Positions 7,231 through 14,674 of a stretch of DNA of 29,250 nucleotides are shown here, piece by piece. Under the pieces are notes generated by a model. That model saw only the letters and a program-made list of their open reading frames with translations, did no database searches and was not told the DNA's origin. The position numbers and the translations under genes were made by a program. The stretch covers positions 1 to 29,250 of the forward strand of contig JBBWZQ010000401.1 in assembly GCA_039649115.1 (NCBI GenBank), written 5' to 3'. Position 1 is the stretch's first letter. Every line of letters begins with the position of its first letter. Source of the DNA: DATEJJ01 sp039649115. GTDB lineage: Bacteria; Actinomycetota; Actinomycetes; Mycobacteriales; Micromonosporaceae.

Positions 7231-7928
7231 CCGTCCAGGCCGTGCAGGATGCTCCGGGCCACCTCCCCGGCCGGCTGGAGGCGACCCTGTTCGAAGCTGT
7301 CCCGCCAGTGCTGGCGCTGCGGGAAGTAGACCTCGTCGCGGCCGGCGCGCCGGATCTCCTCCTGCATGCCGGTCGCCATCTGGCCCGGGTCCACGCAGGC
7401 GACCCGCACCGACGGGTCGCCGGCGTACTGCTCCGCCAGCACCCGGAAGAACATCTCCGCGCCGGCCTTCGTCGCGCAGTAGGCCGACCAGCCGCCGATC
7501 ACCCGCCGCGCGGCGCTCGACGAGACGAACAGGATGTGCCGCGGCCCCGGCGGGGCCGCAGCCAGGAACGCGTTGGTCAGCACGGCCGGCGCGGCGAGGT
7601 TGACCGCGAACGAGGCGGCCAGCTCGTCGGGCGGCAGCGCGCCGATGGCCCCGATCGGTCCGACCACCGCGGCGTTGTGGATGAGCACACATCCGGCGGT
7701 ACCGGCGCCGAGAAAGTCGCGCAGTTCCCCGGCGTCCGGCTGGCTGGCCGGCTCGGTGAGGTCCGCCGCGCGCAGCCGTACCCGGTCCGGCCGGGTCGCG
7801 GCCAGCTCGCGCTGTGCCGGCGTCCAGCTCCGCCCGACCGCGAGGATCCGGTCCCCCCGGCGGTACGCCTCGTCGAACAGGGCGGCGCCCAGGCCGCGGG
7901 ACACGCCGGTGATGACCATGGACCGCAT
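7215..7928 (-). CDS. Short-chain dehydrogenase/reductase (SDR)
   Basis: A 237-residue classical SDR: TGVSRGLG cofactor motif at 7-14, NAA at 85-87 after beta-4, SSS at 136-138, and the catalytic pair Y150/K154 in YCATK. After beta-2 the sequence reads AVGRSW; Arg in that position suggests NADP(H) preference, though this is only inferred. The ATG at 7928 is preferred over the upstream in-frame ATG at 7985 because the nucleotide-binding strand should begin at once and AGGA stands before it. The substrate is unknown. It is followed by the aldehyde dehydrogenase on the same strand, so a two-step alcohol/ketone-to-acid conversion is possible. It is divergent from the endoglucanase gene across 283 bases. 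Confidence 0.88.
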   Translation of the reverse strand: MRSMVITGVSRGLGAALFDEAYRRGDRILAVGRSWTPAQRELAATRPDRVRLRAADLTEPASQPDAGELRDFLGAGTAGCVLIHNAAVVGPIGAIGALPPDELAASFAVNLAAPAVLTNAFLAAAPPGPRHILFVSSSAARRVIGGWSAYCATKAGAEMFFRVLAEQYAGDPSVRVACVDPGQMATGMQEEIRRAGRDEVYFPQRQHWRDSFEQGRLQPAGEVARSILHGLDGPTGQ

Positions 7929-8004
7929 GCCGCCATCCTGGCACCAGCACCGGACCGCGTGACCAGTGGCGGCCGCCGTGTTCACAGCACCGTGTTTTCA
8001 CGGG

Positions 8005-8028
8005 GCCGGGCGGTAACTTTCGCCCGGC
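8005..8028. other. Hairpin in the SDR/endoglucanase divergent spacer
   Basis: Eight perfect pairs (8005-8012 with 8021-8028) enclose the AT-rich loop GTAACTTT. It lies upstream of the proposed endoglucanase promoter and could be a protein-binding palindrome. Apart from this hairpin and the promoter at 8062-8090 I see nothing recognisable in 7929-8211. Confidence 0.3.
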
Positions 8029-8061
8029 GTCCCCGGCGGTGCGCGCTGCGCCCGGCCCGCG

Positions 8062-8090
8062 TTGACGCTTCGAGCACCGCGAATGACAAT
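8062..8090 (+). promoter_or_regulatory. Candidate promoter of the endoglucanase gene
   Basis: TTGACG (8062-8067) and GACAAT (8085-8090) are spaced by 17 bases, a good match to the HrdB/sigma-70 consensus. Transcription would start near 8097, leaving a leader of about 115 bases before ATG 8212. GGGAGCGC (8097-8104) at the expected start resembles half of the CebR operator known in Streptomyces, but the other half is absent. Confidence 0.45.
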
Positions 8091-8200
8091 GGCCGCGGGA
8101 GCGCAATGGTCCGCCGCGCGGGGCAGCGCGGCACGGCGCCGTACGAGATCGGCGCCTTTCTCACAGGCATCGGTCCGGGCGTGCCGTCCGACTGTGGAAG

Positions 8201-8225
8201 GGCAACTCCTGATGGCAACTCCTGA
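8201..8225 (+). repeat. Short tandem duplication at the endoglucanase start codon
   Basis: GGCAACTCCTGA occurs at 8201-8212 and 8214-8225 with a 13-base period. The ATG at 8212 lies between the copies. The period is not a multiple of three, so the copies are read in different frames. Confidence 0.85.
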
Positions 8226-9867
8226 AACCGCGACGCCTCGTGCCGCGGTGCCCCGGCGCAGGCGGTTCGTCGCGCTCCTCGCCGCGGGTGCGGCCTTCGC
8301 CGCGATCACCGTGGCGGGCGTGGTGGTGCGCACCGTCGAAGCGGTCGCCTCCACCGGCACCGGGTTCCTGCACACGAGCGGCAGCAAGATCATCGACAGC
8401 ACCGGCGCGACGGTCCGCCTGACCGGCCTGAACTGGTTCGGCATGGAGACCGACAACCACACGTTCCACGGACTGTGGGCGGGTCGCAGCGCCACCTGGA
8501 CGATGCAGATCGACCACATGGCACAGCTGGGCTACAACACCATCCGGGTGCCGTACACCGGGGACTCGCTGCGCCCCGGTGCGCAGGCGACCAGCATCAA
8601 CTCCGACAGCAACCCGGATCTCGTGGGCCTGAGCCCGATGCAGATCCTGGACAAGGTCGTCAACTACGCCGGCTCGAAGGGGATGCGGATCCTCCTCGAC
8701 CGGCACCGCCCGTCCGCGGCCGGCCAGACCGCCCTCTGGTACACCTCCTCCGTGTCCGAGGCGAGCGAGATCGCCGACTGGCAGATGCTGGCGCAGCACT
8801 TCGCGGGCAACACCGCGGTCATCGGCGCGGACCTGTTCAACGAGCCGCACGCGGAGAACCTGGAGCCCAACGGCACCGGCTCCTGCTGGGGCTGTGGCGA
8901 CACCACCAAGGACTGGCGGCTGGCCGCCCAGCGCATCGGCAACGCGGTCCTCGCGGCCAACTCCAACTGGCTGATCTTCGTCGAGGGCGTGAGCTGCGAC
9001 GGCAACGGCGGCACCCCGAACACTTTCGACAACGTGCCGGACGACCCGATGGCGTGCGACTGGTGGGGCGGCAACCTCGCCCGGGCCCTGCAGTTCCCGG
9101 TGCAGCTCAGCGTCGCGAACCGGCTGGTCTACTCGGCGCACGACTACGGCATCTCGGTCTTCGACCGGCAGCCCTGGTTCAAGGACCCGACCTTCCCGAA
9201 CAACCTGCCCGCGGTCTGGGAACACTTCTGGGGTTACCTGGTCCGGCAGAACATCGCACCGGTCCTGGTCGGTGAGTTCGGCAGCACCCTGGCCAACCCG
9301 CTGGACACGCAGTGGCTCACGGCGCTGATGGCGTACATGGGCCAGGGGACGAACGGCATCTCGTTCACGTACTGGTCGTGGAACCCCGACTCGGGTGACA
9401 CGGGCGGCATCGTGCAGGACGACTGGGTCACGGTGAACCAGAACAAGCAGAGCATCGTGGGCCCGTACCTCAACCCGCCGACCGGTACCGGTGGCGGCGG
9501 TACGTCCGGCCCGCCGGTCTCACCGTCCGCGTCCCGTACCACCTCGCCGTCACCGACCGCGGGCGGCACCGTCCAGTGCAATGTCGGCTACACCGTGGCG
9601 AACTCGTGGGCCGACGGGTTCACCGCGAACGTGACGCTCACCAACACCGGCACGACCACGTGGAACAACTGGAAGATCACGTGGACCGCACCGGCGGGCG
9701 TGACGCTGACCAACGGGTGGACCGCCACATTCGCCACGAGCGGGAGCACGTGGACGATGACGGCGCCCAGCTGGGCGACCAGCCTCGCGCCGAATGCCTC
9801 GGTGAGCTTCGGCTTCCAGGGCGCCGGTCCGGCCACCCCCGGTCCATCCAACATCGCCTGTTCCTGA
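8212..9867 (+). CDS. Secreted GH5 endoglucanase with C-terminal CBM2
   Basis: A 551-residue modular cellulase. Residues 1-46 form an export signal with RRRRF (15-19) before a hydrophobic stretch; this fits Sec and possibly Tat. The glycoside hydrolase family 5 domain spans about 50-420 (TGLNWFGMET, NTIRVPY, LLDRHRP), with acid/base E211 in FNEPH and nucleophile E355 in VGEFGS. A Gly/Pro/Ser/Thr linker (about 422-455) leads to a family 2 carbohydrate-binding module (456-551) bounded by C456 and C550, which probably form the usual disulfide, with several Trp for cellulose binding. It should cut internal beta-1,4-glucan bonds outside the cell. ATG 8212 is preceded by GGAAGGG; an in-frame GTG at 8194 is possible. 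It is monocistronic between its own promoter and a strong terminator. Confidence 0.94.
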   Translation: MATPETATPRAAVPRRRRFVALLAAGAAFAAITVAGVVVRTVEAVASTGTGFLHTSGSKIIDSTGATVRLTGLNWFGMETDNHTFHGLWAGRSATWTMQIDHMAQLGYNTIRVPYTGDSLRPGAQATSINSDSNPDLVGLSPMQILDKVVNYAGSKGMRILLDRHRPSAAGQTALWYTSSVSEASEIADWQMLAQHFAGNTAVIGADLFNEPHAENLEPNGTGSCWGCGDTTKDWRLAAQRIGNAVLAANSNWLIFVEGVSCDGNGGTPNTFDNVPDDPMACDWWGGNLARALQFPVQLSVANRLVYSAHDYGISVFDRQPWFKDPTFPNNLPAVWEHFWGYLVRQNIAPVLVGEFGSTLANPLDTQWLTALMAYMGQGTNGISFTYWSWNPDSGDTGGIVQDDWVTVNQNKQSIVGPYLNPPTGTGGGGTSGPPVSPSASRTTSPSPTAGGTVQCNVGYTVANSWADGFTANVTLTNTGTTTWNNWKITWTAPAGVTLTNGWTATFATSGSTWTMTAPSWATSLAPNASVSFGFQGAGPATPGPSNIACS

Positions 9868-9879
9868 GTGGGATTTCTC

Positions 9880-9909
9880 GCGGCGGCCCGGCATCTGCCG
9901 GGCCGCCGC
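9880..9909 (+). terminator. Strong terminator hairpin after the endoglucanase gene
   Basis: 9880-9893 is perfectly complementary to 9896-9909, giving at least 13 G/C-rich pairs with a four-base ATCT loop. It starts 12 bases after the TGA. No U-tract follows, typical of actinobacterial hairpin terminators. Confidence 0.85.
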
Positions 9910-9937
9910 ACCGTGGCAGACTCGCGGCCAAGGACTG

Positions 9938-9955
9938 AATTACCGTTTGGTAGGA
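9938..9955. promoter_or_regulatory. Operator-like palindrome over the ribosome binding site of the 3-hydroxyacyl-CoA dehydrogenase gene
   Basis: The core TTAC-N6-GTAG (9940-9953) contains the perfect palindrome TACC-GTTT-GGTA (9941-9952). It runs into the AGGAGG Shine-Dalgarno (9952-9957), five bases before GTG 9963. A bound regulator would sit at or just after the transcription start. Confidence 0.5.
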
Positions 9956-9962
9956 GGTCGCG

Positions 9963-11744
9963 GTGGCGCGCGAGATCAACAGCGTGGGCGTCGTCGGGCT
10001 GGGCACCATGGGCGCCGGCATCGTCGAGGTCTTCGCCCGCAACGGCGTCGACGTGCGCGCCGTCGAGGTGGACGACGCGGCGCTGCAGCGCGGCCGGGCC
10101 AAGCTCACCGGCTCCACCGAGCGCGCGGTCGAGCGCGGCAAGCTGGCCACCGGCGAGCGGGACGCGCTGCTGTCGCGCATCACATTCGACGTGGGCATGG
10201 ACGGCCTGCGCGACGTCGACCTGGTGATCGAGGCGGTACCCGAGCACCTCGACCTCAAGCAACAGATCTTCAGCCAGCTGGACTCGGTGTGCCCGCCGCA
10301 CACCGTCTTCGCGACCAACACCAGTTCGTTGTCGGTCACCGAGATCTCCGTCGCCACCCGCCGGCCCAACCAGGTCGTCGGCATGCACTTCTTCAACCCG
10401 GCGCCGGTCATGAAGCTGGTCGAGGTGGTCCGCACGGTGGTCACCGCGGACGCCGTGGTCGAGGACATCGAGGCGCTGTGCGCCCGGCTCGGCAAGGTCG
10501 GCGTGACCATCAGCGACCGGGCCGGCTTCATCGCGAACGGGCTGCTCTTCGGGTACCTCAACCACGCGGCCGCGCTGTTCGAGGCGAAGTACGTCGGGCG
10601 CGAGGACATCGACGCCGCGATGCGGCTGGGCTGCGGGCTGCCGATGGGTCCGCTGGCACTGATGGACCTGATCGGGCTGGACACCACGTACGAGATCCTC
10701 GACACCATGTACCGGCGGGGCGGGCGCGACCGGCGCCACGCACCGGTACCGCTGCTGAAGCAGATGGTGGCGGCGGGCCTGCTGGGCCGCAAGTCCGGCC
10801 GTGGCTTCTACACCTACGCCAAGCCCGGATCCCCCGTGGTCGTGGACGACGAGCTGACGCCGGTACCGGCGCCCGGCGGCGCCGGGACCGCTCCCGCCGT
10901 GAGCACGGTGGGGGTGGTCGGCTCCGGCACCATGGCCACCGGGATCATCGAGGTCTTCGCCCGCTCCGGCTTCGACGTGATCTCGGTCACCCGGGGGTTG
11001 GAGAAGTCGAGCAAGGCCTGCGAGACGCTCAAGACGTCGCTCGCCAAGGCGGCCATGCGCGGCAAGCTGAGCGAGGATTCCCGTGACGCGGCGCTGCGCC
11101 GGGTGACCTGGTCGGTCAACCTGGACGACCTGGCCGGAGCGGACCTCGTCGTCGAGGCGGTCGTCGAGGAGCTGTCGGTCAAGAAGGCGCTGTTCGCGAC
11201 GCTGGACGAGATCTGCAAGCCGGGCGTGATCCTCGCCACCACCACCTCGTCGCTGCCCGTGATCGAGTGCGCGATGGCGACCGGGCGGCCGGCCAACGTA
11301 CTCGGCCTGCACTTCTTCAACCCGGCTCCGGTCATGGGGCTGGTCGAGGTGGTGCGCACCATCCGTACCGGCGAGGAGGCGGCGGCGAGCGCGCGCGACC
11401 TGATCGCGAAGCTGGGCAAGTACCCGGTGGTGTGCGCCGACCGGGCCGGGTTCGTGGTCAACGCGCTGCTGTTCCCGTACCTGAACGACGCGGTGCGCAT
11501 GCTGGAGGCGAGCTATGCCGGCGCGGACGACATCGACAACGCGATGAAACTGGGCTGCGGGTACCCGATGGGCCCGTTCGAGCTGCTCGACGTGGTGGGG
11601 CTGGACGTCTCGCTGGCCATCCAGCGGGAGCTGTACCTGGAGCTGCGCGAGCCCGGGTTCGCCCCGGCCCCGCTGCTGGAGCACCTGGTCACCGCCGGGT
11701 ACCTGGGCCGGAAGGTGGGACGCGGGTTCCGCAGCTACCGCTGA
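9963..11744 (+). CDS. Two-domain 3-hydroxyacyl-CoA dehydrogenase (3-hydroxybutyryl-CoA dehydrogenase type)
   Basis: A 593-residue tandem fusion of two complete 3-hydroxybutyryl-CoA dehydrogenase units (about 1-287 and 313-593) joined by a Pro/Ala-rich linker. Such enzymes interconvert acetoacetyl-CoA and 3-hydroxybutyryl-CoA, the step between thiolase and crotonyl-CoA. Both units keep a glycine-rich loop (GLGTMGAG 12-19; GSGTMATG 320-327) and the catalytic set: Ser in SSL (121-122; 429-430), His in HFFNPAPVM (H142; H450), Glu in LVEVVRT (E154; E462) and Asn in DRAGF (N192; N500). They differ after strand beta-2: E35 in unit one, as in NAD-binding folds, but T343-R344 in unit two, as in NADP-binding folds. 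GTG 9963 has a near-perfect AGGAGG before it. It probably heads an operon with the next two genes. Confidence 0.93.
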   Translation: MAREINSVGVVGLGTMGAGIVEVFARNGVDVRAVEVDDAALQRGRAKLTGSTERAVERGKLATGERDALLSRITFDVGMDGLRDVDLVIEAVPEHLDLKQQIFSQLDSVCPPHTVFATNTSSLSVTEISVATRRPNQVVGMHFFNPAPVMKLVEVVRTVVTADAVVEDIEALCARLGKVGVTISDRAGFIANGLLFGYLNHAAALFEAKYVGREDIDAAMRLGCGLPMGPLALMDLIGLDTTYEILDTMYRRGGRDRRHAPVPLLKQMVAAGLLGRKSGRGFYTYAKPGSPVVVDDELTPVPAPGGAGTAPAVSTVGVVGSGTMATGIIEVFARSGFDVISVTRGLEKSSKACETLKTSLAKAAMRGKLSEDSRDAALRRVTWSVNLDDLAGADLVVEAVVEELSVKKALFATLDEICKPGVILATTTSSLPVIECAMATGRPANVLGLHFFNPAPVMGLVEVVRTIRTGEEAAASARDLIAKLGKYPVVCADRAGFVVNALLFPYLNDAVRMLEASYAGADDIDNAMKLGCGYPMGPFELLDVVGLDVSLAIQRELYLELREPGFAPAPLLEHLVTAGYLGRKVGRGFRSYR

Positions 11745-11746
11745 CC

Positions 11747-11752
11747 TAACCT
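11747..11752 (+). promoter_or_regulatory. Candidate -10 element of a leaderless internal promoter
   Basis: TAACCT fits TANNNT and ends seven bases before the GTG at 11760, with no Shine-Dalgarno in between. This would let the small Cys/His protein and the hydrolase be transcribed independently of the dehydrogenase gene upstream. Confidence 0.3.
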
Positions 11753-11759
11753 TGTCACC

Positions 11760-12053
11760 GTGAGTCCCCGCCGCAACCAGCGACGCGACGACCGCGCTCC
11801 GCTGGACGAGGCGCGGGTACGTCGCGGTGTGCAGAGCGTGCAGCAGCACGCCGACGGCGAGTGGATGGTGCGCGGCATCCCCGGCGGCGCCGGAGCCAAG
11901 ACCTACCGGTGCCCGGGCTGCGATCAAGAGATCCGGCCCGGCATCGGGCATGTGGTCGCGTGGCCCGTGCAGGGCTGGGGTGACCTGAGCGACCGGCGCC
12001 ACTGGCACACCGCGTGCTGGCAGGCCCGGGACAGACGGAGGGGCCGTGCCTGA
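11760..12053 (+). CDS. Small conserved actinobacterial protein with a Cys/His cluster
   Basis: A 97-residue, Arg-rich, hydrophilic protein. YRCPGCDQEI (C-x2-C, about residues 50-53) followed by H64 and HWHTACW (81-87) gives the pattern C-x2-C...H...H-x-x-x-C, which could hold one zinc ion as in a zinc ribbon. Similar proteins in actinomycete genomes are, as I recall, often labelled ATP/GTP-binding, but I see no P-loop here, so that label is not supported. Both termini are strongly basic, which would suit nucleic-acid contact, but this is a guess. It lies 15 bases after the dehydrogenase gene and overlaps the start of the hydrolase gene by eight bases, suggesting translational coupling. Confidence 0.72.
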   Translation: MSPRRNQRRDDRAPLDEARVRRGVQSVQQHADGEWMVRGIPGGAGAKTYRCPGCDQEIRPGIGHVVAWPVQGWGDLSDRRHWHTACWQARDRRRGRA

Positions 12054-12762
12054 CATCCGGGCCAACACCGTGCTGCCGGCACGCCGCGAGGACATCGAGT
12101 TGCACACGGCCGACGGGCTGACCCTGGTCGGCGAGCTGGCCCGGCCGGCCGACCGGGAGCCGGTGGCGACGCTGGTCTGCCTGCATCCGTTACCGACGCA
12201 CGGCGGGATGATGGACAGCCACATCCTCCGCAAGGCGGCCTGGCGCCTGCCGGCGCTGGCGGGGATCGCCGTGCTGCGCTTCAACACGCGGGGCACCACG
12301 AGCGAGCGGGGCACCAGCGGGGGCAACTTCGAGGGCGGCGTGGGCGAGCGGTACGACGTGGCCGCCGCGCTGGAGTACGCGGAGTACCACGACCTGCCGC
12401 GGATCTGGCTGCTGGGCTGGTCCTTCGGCACCGAGCTCGCGCTGAGGTACGGCAACGATCCGGCGGTCGAGGGAGTGATCCTGCTCTCCCCGCCCCTGCA
12501 CACCAGCACGCCGGAGGACCTGCGCGCCTGGGCCGGTGGCAAGCCGGTGGTGGCGCTGGTGCCGGAGTTCGACGACTACCTGCGCCCGGCCGAGGCCCGC
12601 GAGCGCTTCGCCGAGATCCCGCAGGCCGAGGTCGTCGGGGTACCGGGAGCCAAGCACCTGTGGGTGGGCGACTCGGAGACCGTACTCGATGAGATCGTGC
12701 GCCGGATCGTCCCGGAGGCGTACCCGCTGCCCCGCCGCTGGGACGGCCTACTCCCCGTCTGA
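12046..12762 (+). CDS. Alpha/beta hydrolase
   Basis: A 238-residue serine hydrolase of the alpha/beta fold. The nucleophile elbow is GWSFG (Ser about 130), with a following acidic residue in VPEFDDYL (about 182-186) and a terminal His in GAKHLWVGD (about 207) completing a likely triad. LHPLPTHGG near residue 50 is the oxyanion-hole region, and the family resembles dienelactone-hydrolase-like or YcjY-like esterases. The substrate is unknown. GTG 12046 is preceded by GGAGGGG at proper distance and overlaps the upstream gene. The 3' end overlaps the convergent coiled-coil gene by 15 bases, one Leu codon CTA being the antisense of that gene's TAG stop. Confidence 0.85.
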   Translation: MPDIRANTVLPARREDIELHTADGLTLVGELARPADREPVATLVCLHPLPTHGGMMDSHILRKAAWRLPALAGIAVLRFNTRGTTSERGTSGGNFEGGVGERYDVAAALEYAEYHDLPRIWLLGWSFGTELALRYGNDPAVEGVILLSPPLHTSTPEDLRAWAGGKPVVALVPEFDDYLRPAEARERFAEIPQAEVVGVPGAKHLWVGDSETVLDEIVRRIVPEAYPLPRRWDGLLPV

Positions 12763-14562
12763 CCGCGCCTTGCCGCCGACGCTGACCGTGTCGGACTCGT
12801 CGTCCGCGGCCTCCCCGGATGCGGCCTCCCCGGATCCGGCCTCGTCCGGGCTGTCGGCCGTGGCCTCCGGCTTCGCCACCTCGGGCTTGGCCTTGGGCTC
12901 CGGCTGCTGGACGACCTCGGGCTTGGGCTTGGCCTTGGCCCTGGCCTCGGGCTGCGCCGGCTCGGGCTTGGCCTTGGTCGCCGTCGAGGAGGCCTCCCGC
13001 TTGGTCTGCGCCGCCGCCAGCCGGGCGGCCTCCATGCGGTACCGCTCGGCGTCGGTGCGGTGGCGCTCGACGTCCGCCTTGTGCTTCTCCGCGTCGCCCA
13101 GGTGCTTCTCCGCCTCGGCCAGGTACTTCTCGGCCTCCGCCTTGAACATCTGCGCCTCGGTGCGCTGCGTCTCCGCCTCGGTGCGGTGGCGCTCCGCCGC
13201 GCCGCGGTGCTTCTCCGCGTCGGCCCGGTGCGCGTCGCTCTCCACCCGGTAGCGCTCGGCGTCGTTGCGGTACTTCGTCGCCTCGGCCCGGTGGCGCTCC
13301 GCGTCGGTGCGGAAGGTCTCCGCCTCGGTGCGGAACTTCTCGGCCTCGGCCTTGTGCTTCTCCGCCTCGGTGCGGTTGCGCACCAGGTCGGCCTGGTGTG
13401 ACTCGGCCATCCGCTGCGCGTCCGCGGCGGTCTGGCGGGCCGCCTCGGCCTGCTGGTGCGCGCTTGCCGCGTGCTGGTGCGACGCGGCGGCCTGCTTGGC
13501 GGCGGCCTCCCGCTGCTGCTGCGCCTCGTCGGTCTGCGCCCGGGCCGCGACCAGTTCCTCCTGCGCGGTGGCCAGCGCCTCCTGCGCGGCGGTGACCTGT
13601 GCCAGCGCCTCCTGCGTCTGCGCGGTGGCCTCCGCCGCCTGGCGCTGCGCCTCCGCCGCCTGGCGGCGGGCCTCCGCCACGATCCGTTCGGCCTGTGCCC
13701 GCGCCGAGCCGACCAGCGCCTCGGCCTCCGCCCGCGCGGCCTCCACCCCGCGGCGCGCGGACTCTTCGGCCTGGCCGCGCACGGACAGGCCGTACTGCTC
13801 GGCCTGCCCGCGGGCGGCGGCGGTCTGCTGCTCGACCTGCGCGCGCAGCTTGGTCAGCTCGGCGTCCAGCGCCGCCCGCCGGGTCACGCTCTCCTGCTCG
13901 ACCTGGGCGTGCTGGTGCTGCGCGTATGCCTCGGTCTCGGCACGGACCTGCTCCACCTGCGCCGCGGCCGCGTGCACCACCCGCCTGGCTTCCTGCTGGG
14001 CCGCGTTGTGCATGGCCTCCGCCTCGGCGCGCAGCCGGGACGCGTACTCCTGGCTCGCCACCATCTCCGCGTTGGTCCTGGCGCGCCGCTCGTGGGTGCC
14101 GCGGTCCTCTTCGCCGCGCCGGACGGCCAGCGCCGCCTCGAAGTCCCGGATCGCCTGTGCGTGCTGCCCCCGCGCGTCGGCGAGCAGCCGCTCGGCCTCT
14201 TCCCGCTGCGCGTGGATGTCGTTGACCGCGTTCTTGCGGATCGCCTCGGCCTGCTCCTCGGCGAGGGTGAGGATGTGCTCCACCCGTGGCCCCAGATGCC
14301 GGAAGGACACCTCCTCGATGCGGGTGTTGCCGCGACGGCGCACCTCGGCCATCTCGTGCTGCAACTGCTGCACCTGCGCCGCCATCGCCTGCATCTGGTC
14401 GTAGGCGTTCTCACGTTCCGCGGCGAGTGCCTCGTTCTCGGCTTCGAGCATGCTGACGTACTTGTCAACCTGCTCTTTGTGGTAGCCCCGGAAGACGATC
14501 TCGAAATTGGGCTGCGACGCCACCCCGTCACTGAGTGCGAACAGGTCCCCGCCGTGCGACAT
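12748..14562 (-). CDS. FilP/Scy-type coiled-coil cytoskeletal protein with DivIVA-like N-terminus (604 aa)
   Basis: Residues about 19-50 (FEIVFRGYHKEQVDKYVSML) match the DivIVA-type N-terminal motif that targets curved membrane or poles. Residues 60-395 are a long Ala/Gln/Glu-rich coiled coil. Residues 400-511 are sixteen unbroken heptads of type A-E-K-H-R-x-E. The tail (about 525-604) is a disordered Lys-Pro-Glu stretch followed by an acidic end. In Streptomyces the neighbouring genes scy and filP encode such polar-growth scaffold and intermediate-filament-like proteins, and they lie beside mce and a thiolase gene as here. Which of the two genes corresponds to which Streptomyces protein is not clear, since lengths differ. 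ATG 14562 is chosen because GAGGA precedes it and the DivIVA motif follows. A start 15 codons earlier has no support. Confidence 0.82.
   Translation of the reverse strand: MSHGGDLFALSDGVASQPNFEIVFRGYHKEQVDKYVSMLEAENEALAAERENAYDQMQAMAAQVQQLQHEMAEVRRRGNTRIEEVSFRHLGPRVEHILTLAEEQAEAIRKNAVNDIHAQREEAERLLADARGQHAQAIRDFEAALAVRRGEEDRGTHERRARTNAEMVASQEYASRLRAEAEAMHNAAQQEARRVVHAAAAQVEQVRAETEAYAQHQHAQVEQESVTRRAALDAELTKLRAQVEQQTAAARGQAEQYGLSVRGQAEESARRGVEAARAEAEALVGSARAQAERIVAEARRQAAEAQRQAAEATAQTQEALAQVTAAQEALATAQEELVAARAQTDEAQQQREAAAKQAAASHQHAASAHQQAEAARQTAADAQRMAESHQADLVRNRTEAEKHKAEAEKFRTEAETFRTDAERHRAEATKYRNDAERYRVESDAHRADAEKHRGAAERHRTEAETQRTEAQMFKAEAEKYLAEAEKHLGDAEKHKADVERHRTDAERYRMEAARLAAAQTKREASSTATKAKPEPAQPEARAKAKPKPEVVQQPEPKAKPEVAKPEATADSPDEAGSGEAASGEAADDESDTVSVGGKARSDGE
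13030..13365 (-). repeat. Sixteen 21-base coding repeats (heptads) in the coiled-coil gene
   Basis: The stretch encodes residues 400-511 as 16 consecutive seven-residue units. The first position is Ala in 14 of 16 units. The fourth is His (8), Tyr (4), Phe (3) or Gln (1). The DNA repeats with a 21-base period but has diverged between units. Confidence 0.9.
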
Positions 14563-14674
14563 AACACCATCCTCACACGCAATGTCCCGCCCCGCTCGGA
14601 TACACACCGAACGTGACGGGACGTGCGCAGTTGCTTGCCATCAGCCTTCGCTCAGCCGCTTTCGCGCCGTCAGA

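Noticed and set aside
10905..11744. Second dehydrogenase unit as a separate gene or pseudogene remnant
   Set aside because: The frame is continuous with the first unit through a Pro/Ala linker, no ribosome binding site precedes the second unit and all catalytic residues are kept.
9588..12542. A 984-codon minus-strand open frame opposite endoglucanase, dehydrogenase and hydrolase
   Set aside because: No family resemblance, low-complexity composition, and it would span three well-supported plus-strand genes and a terminator.
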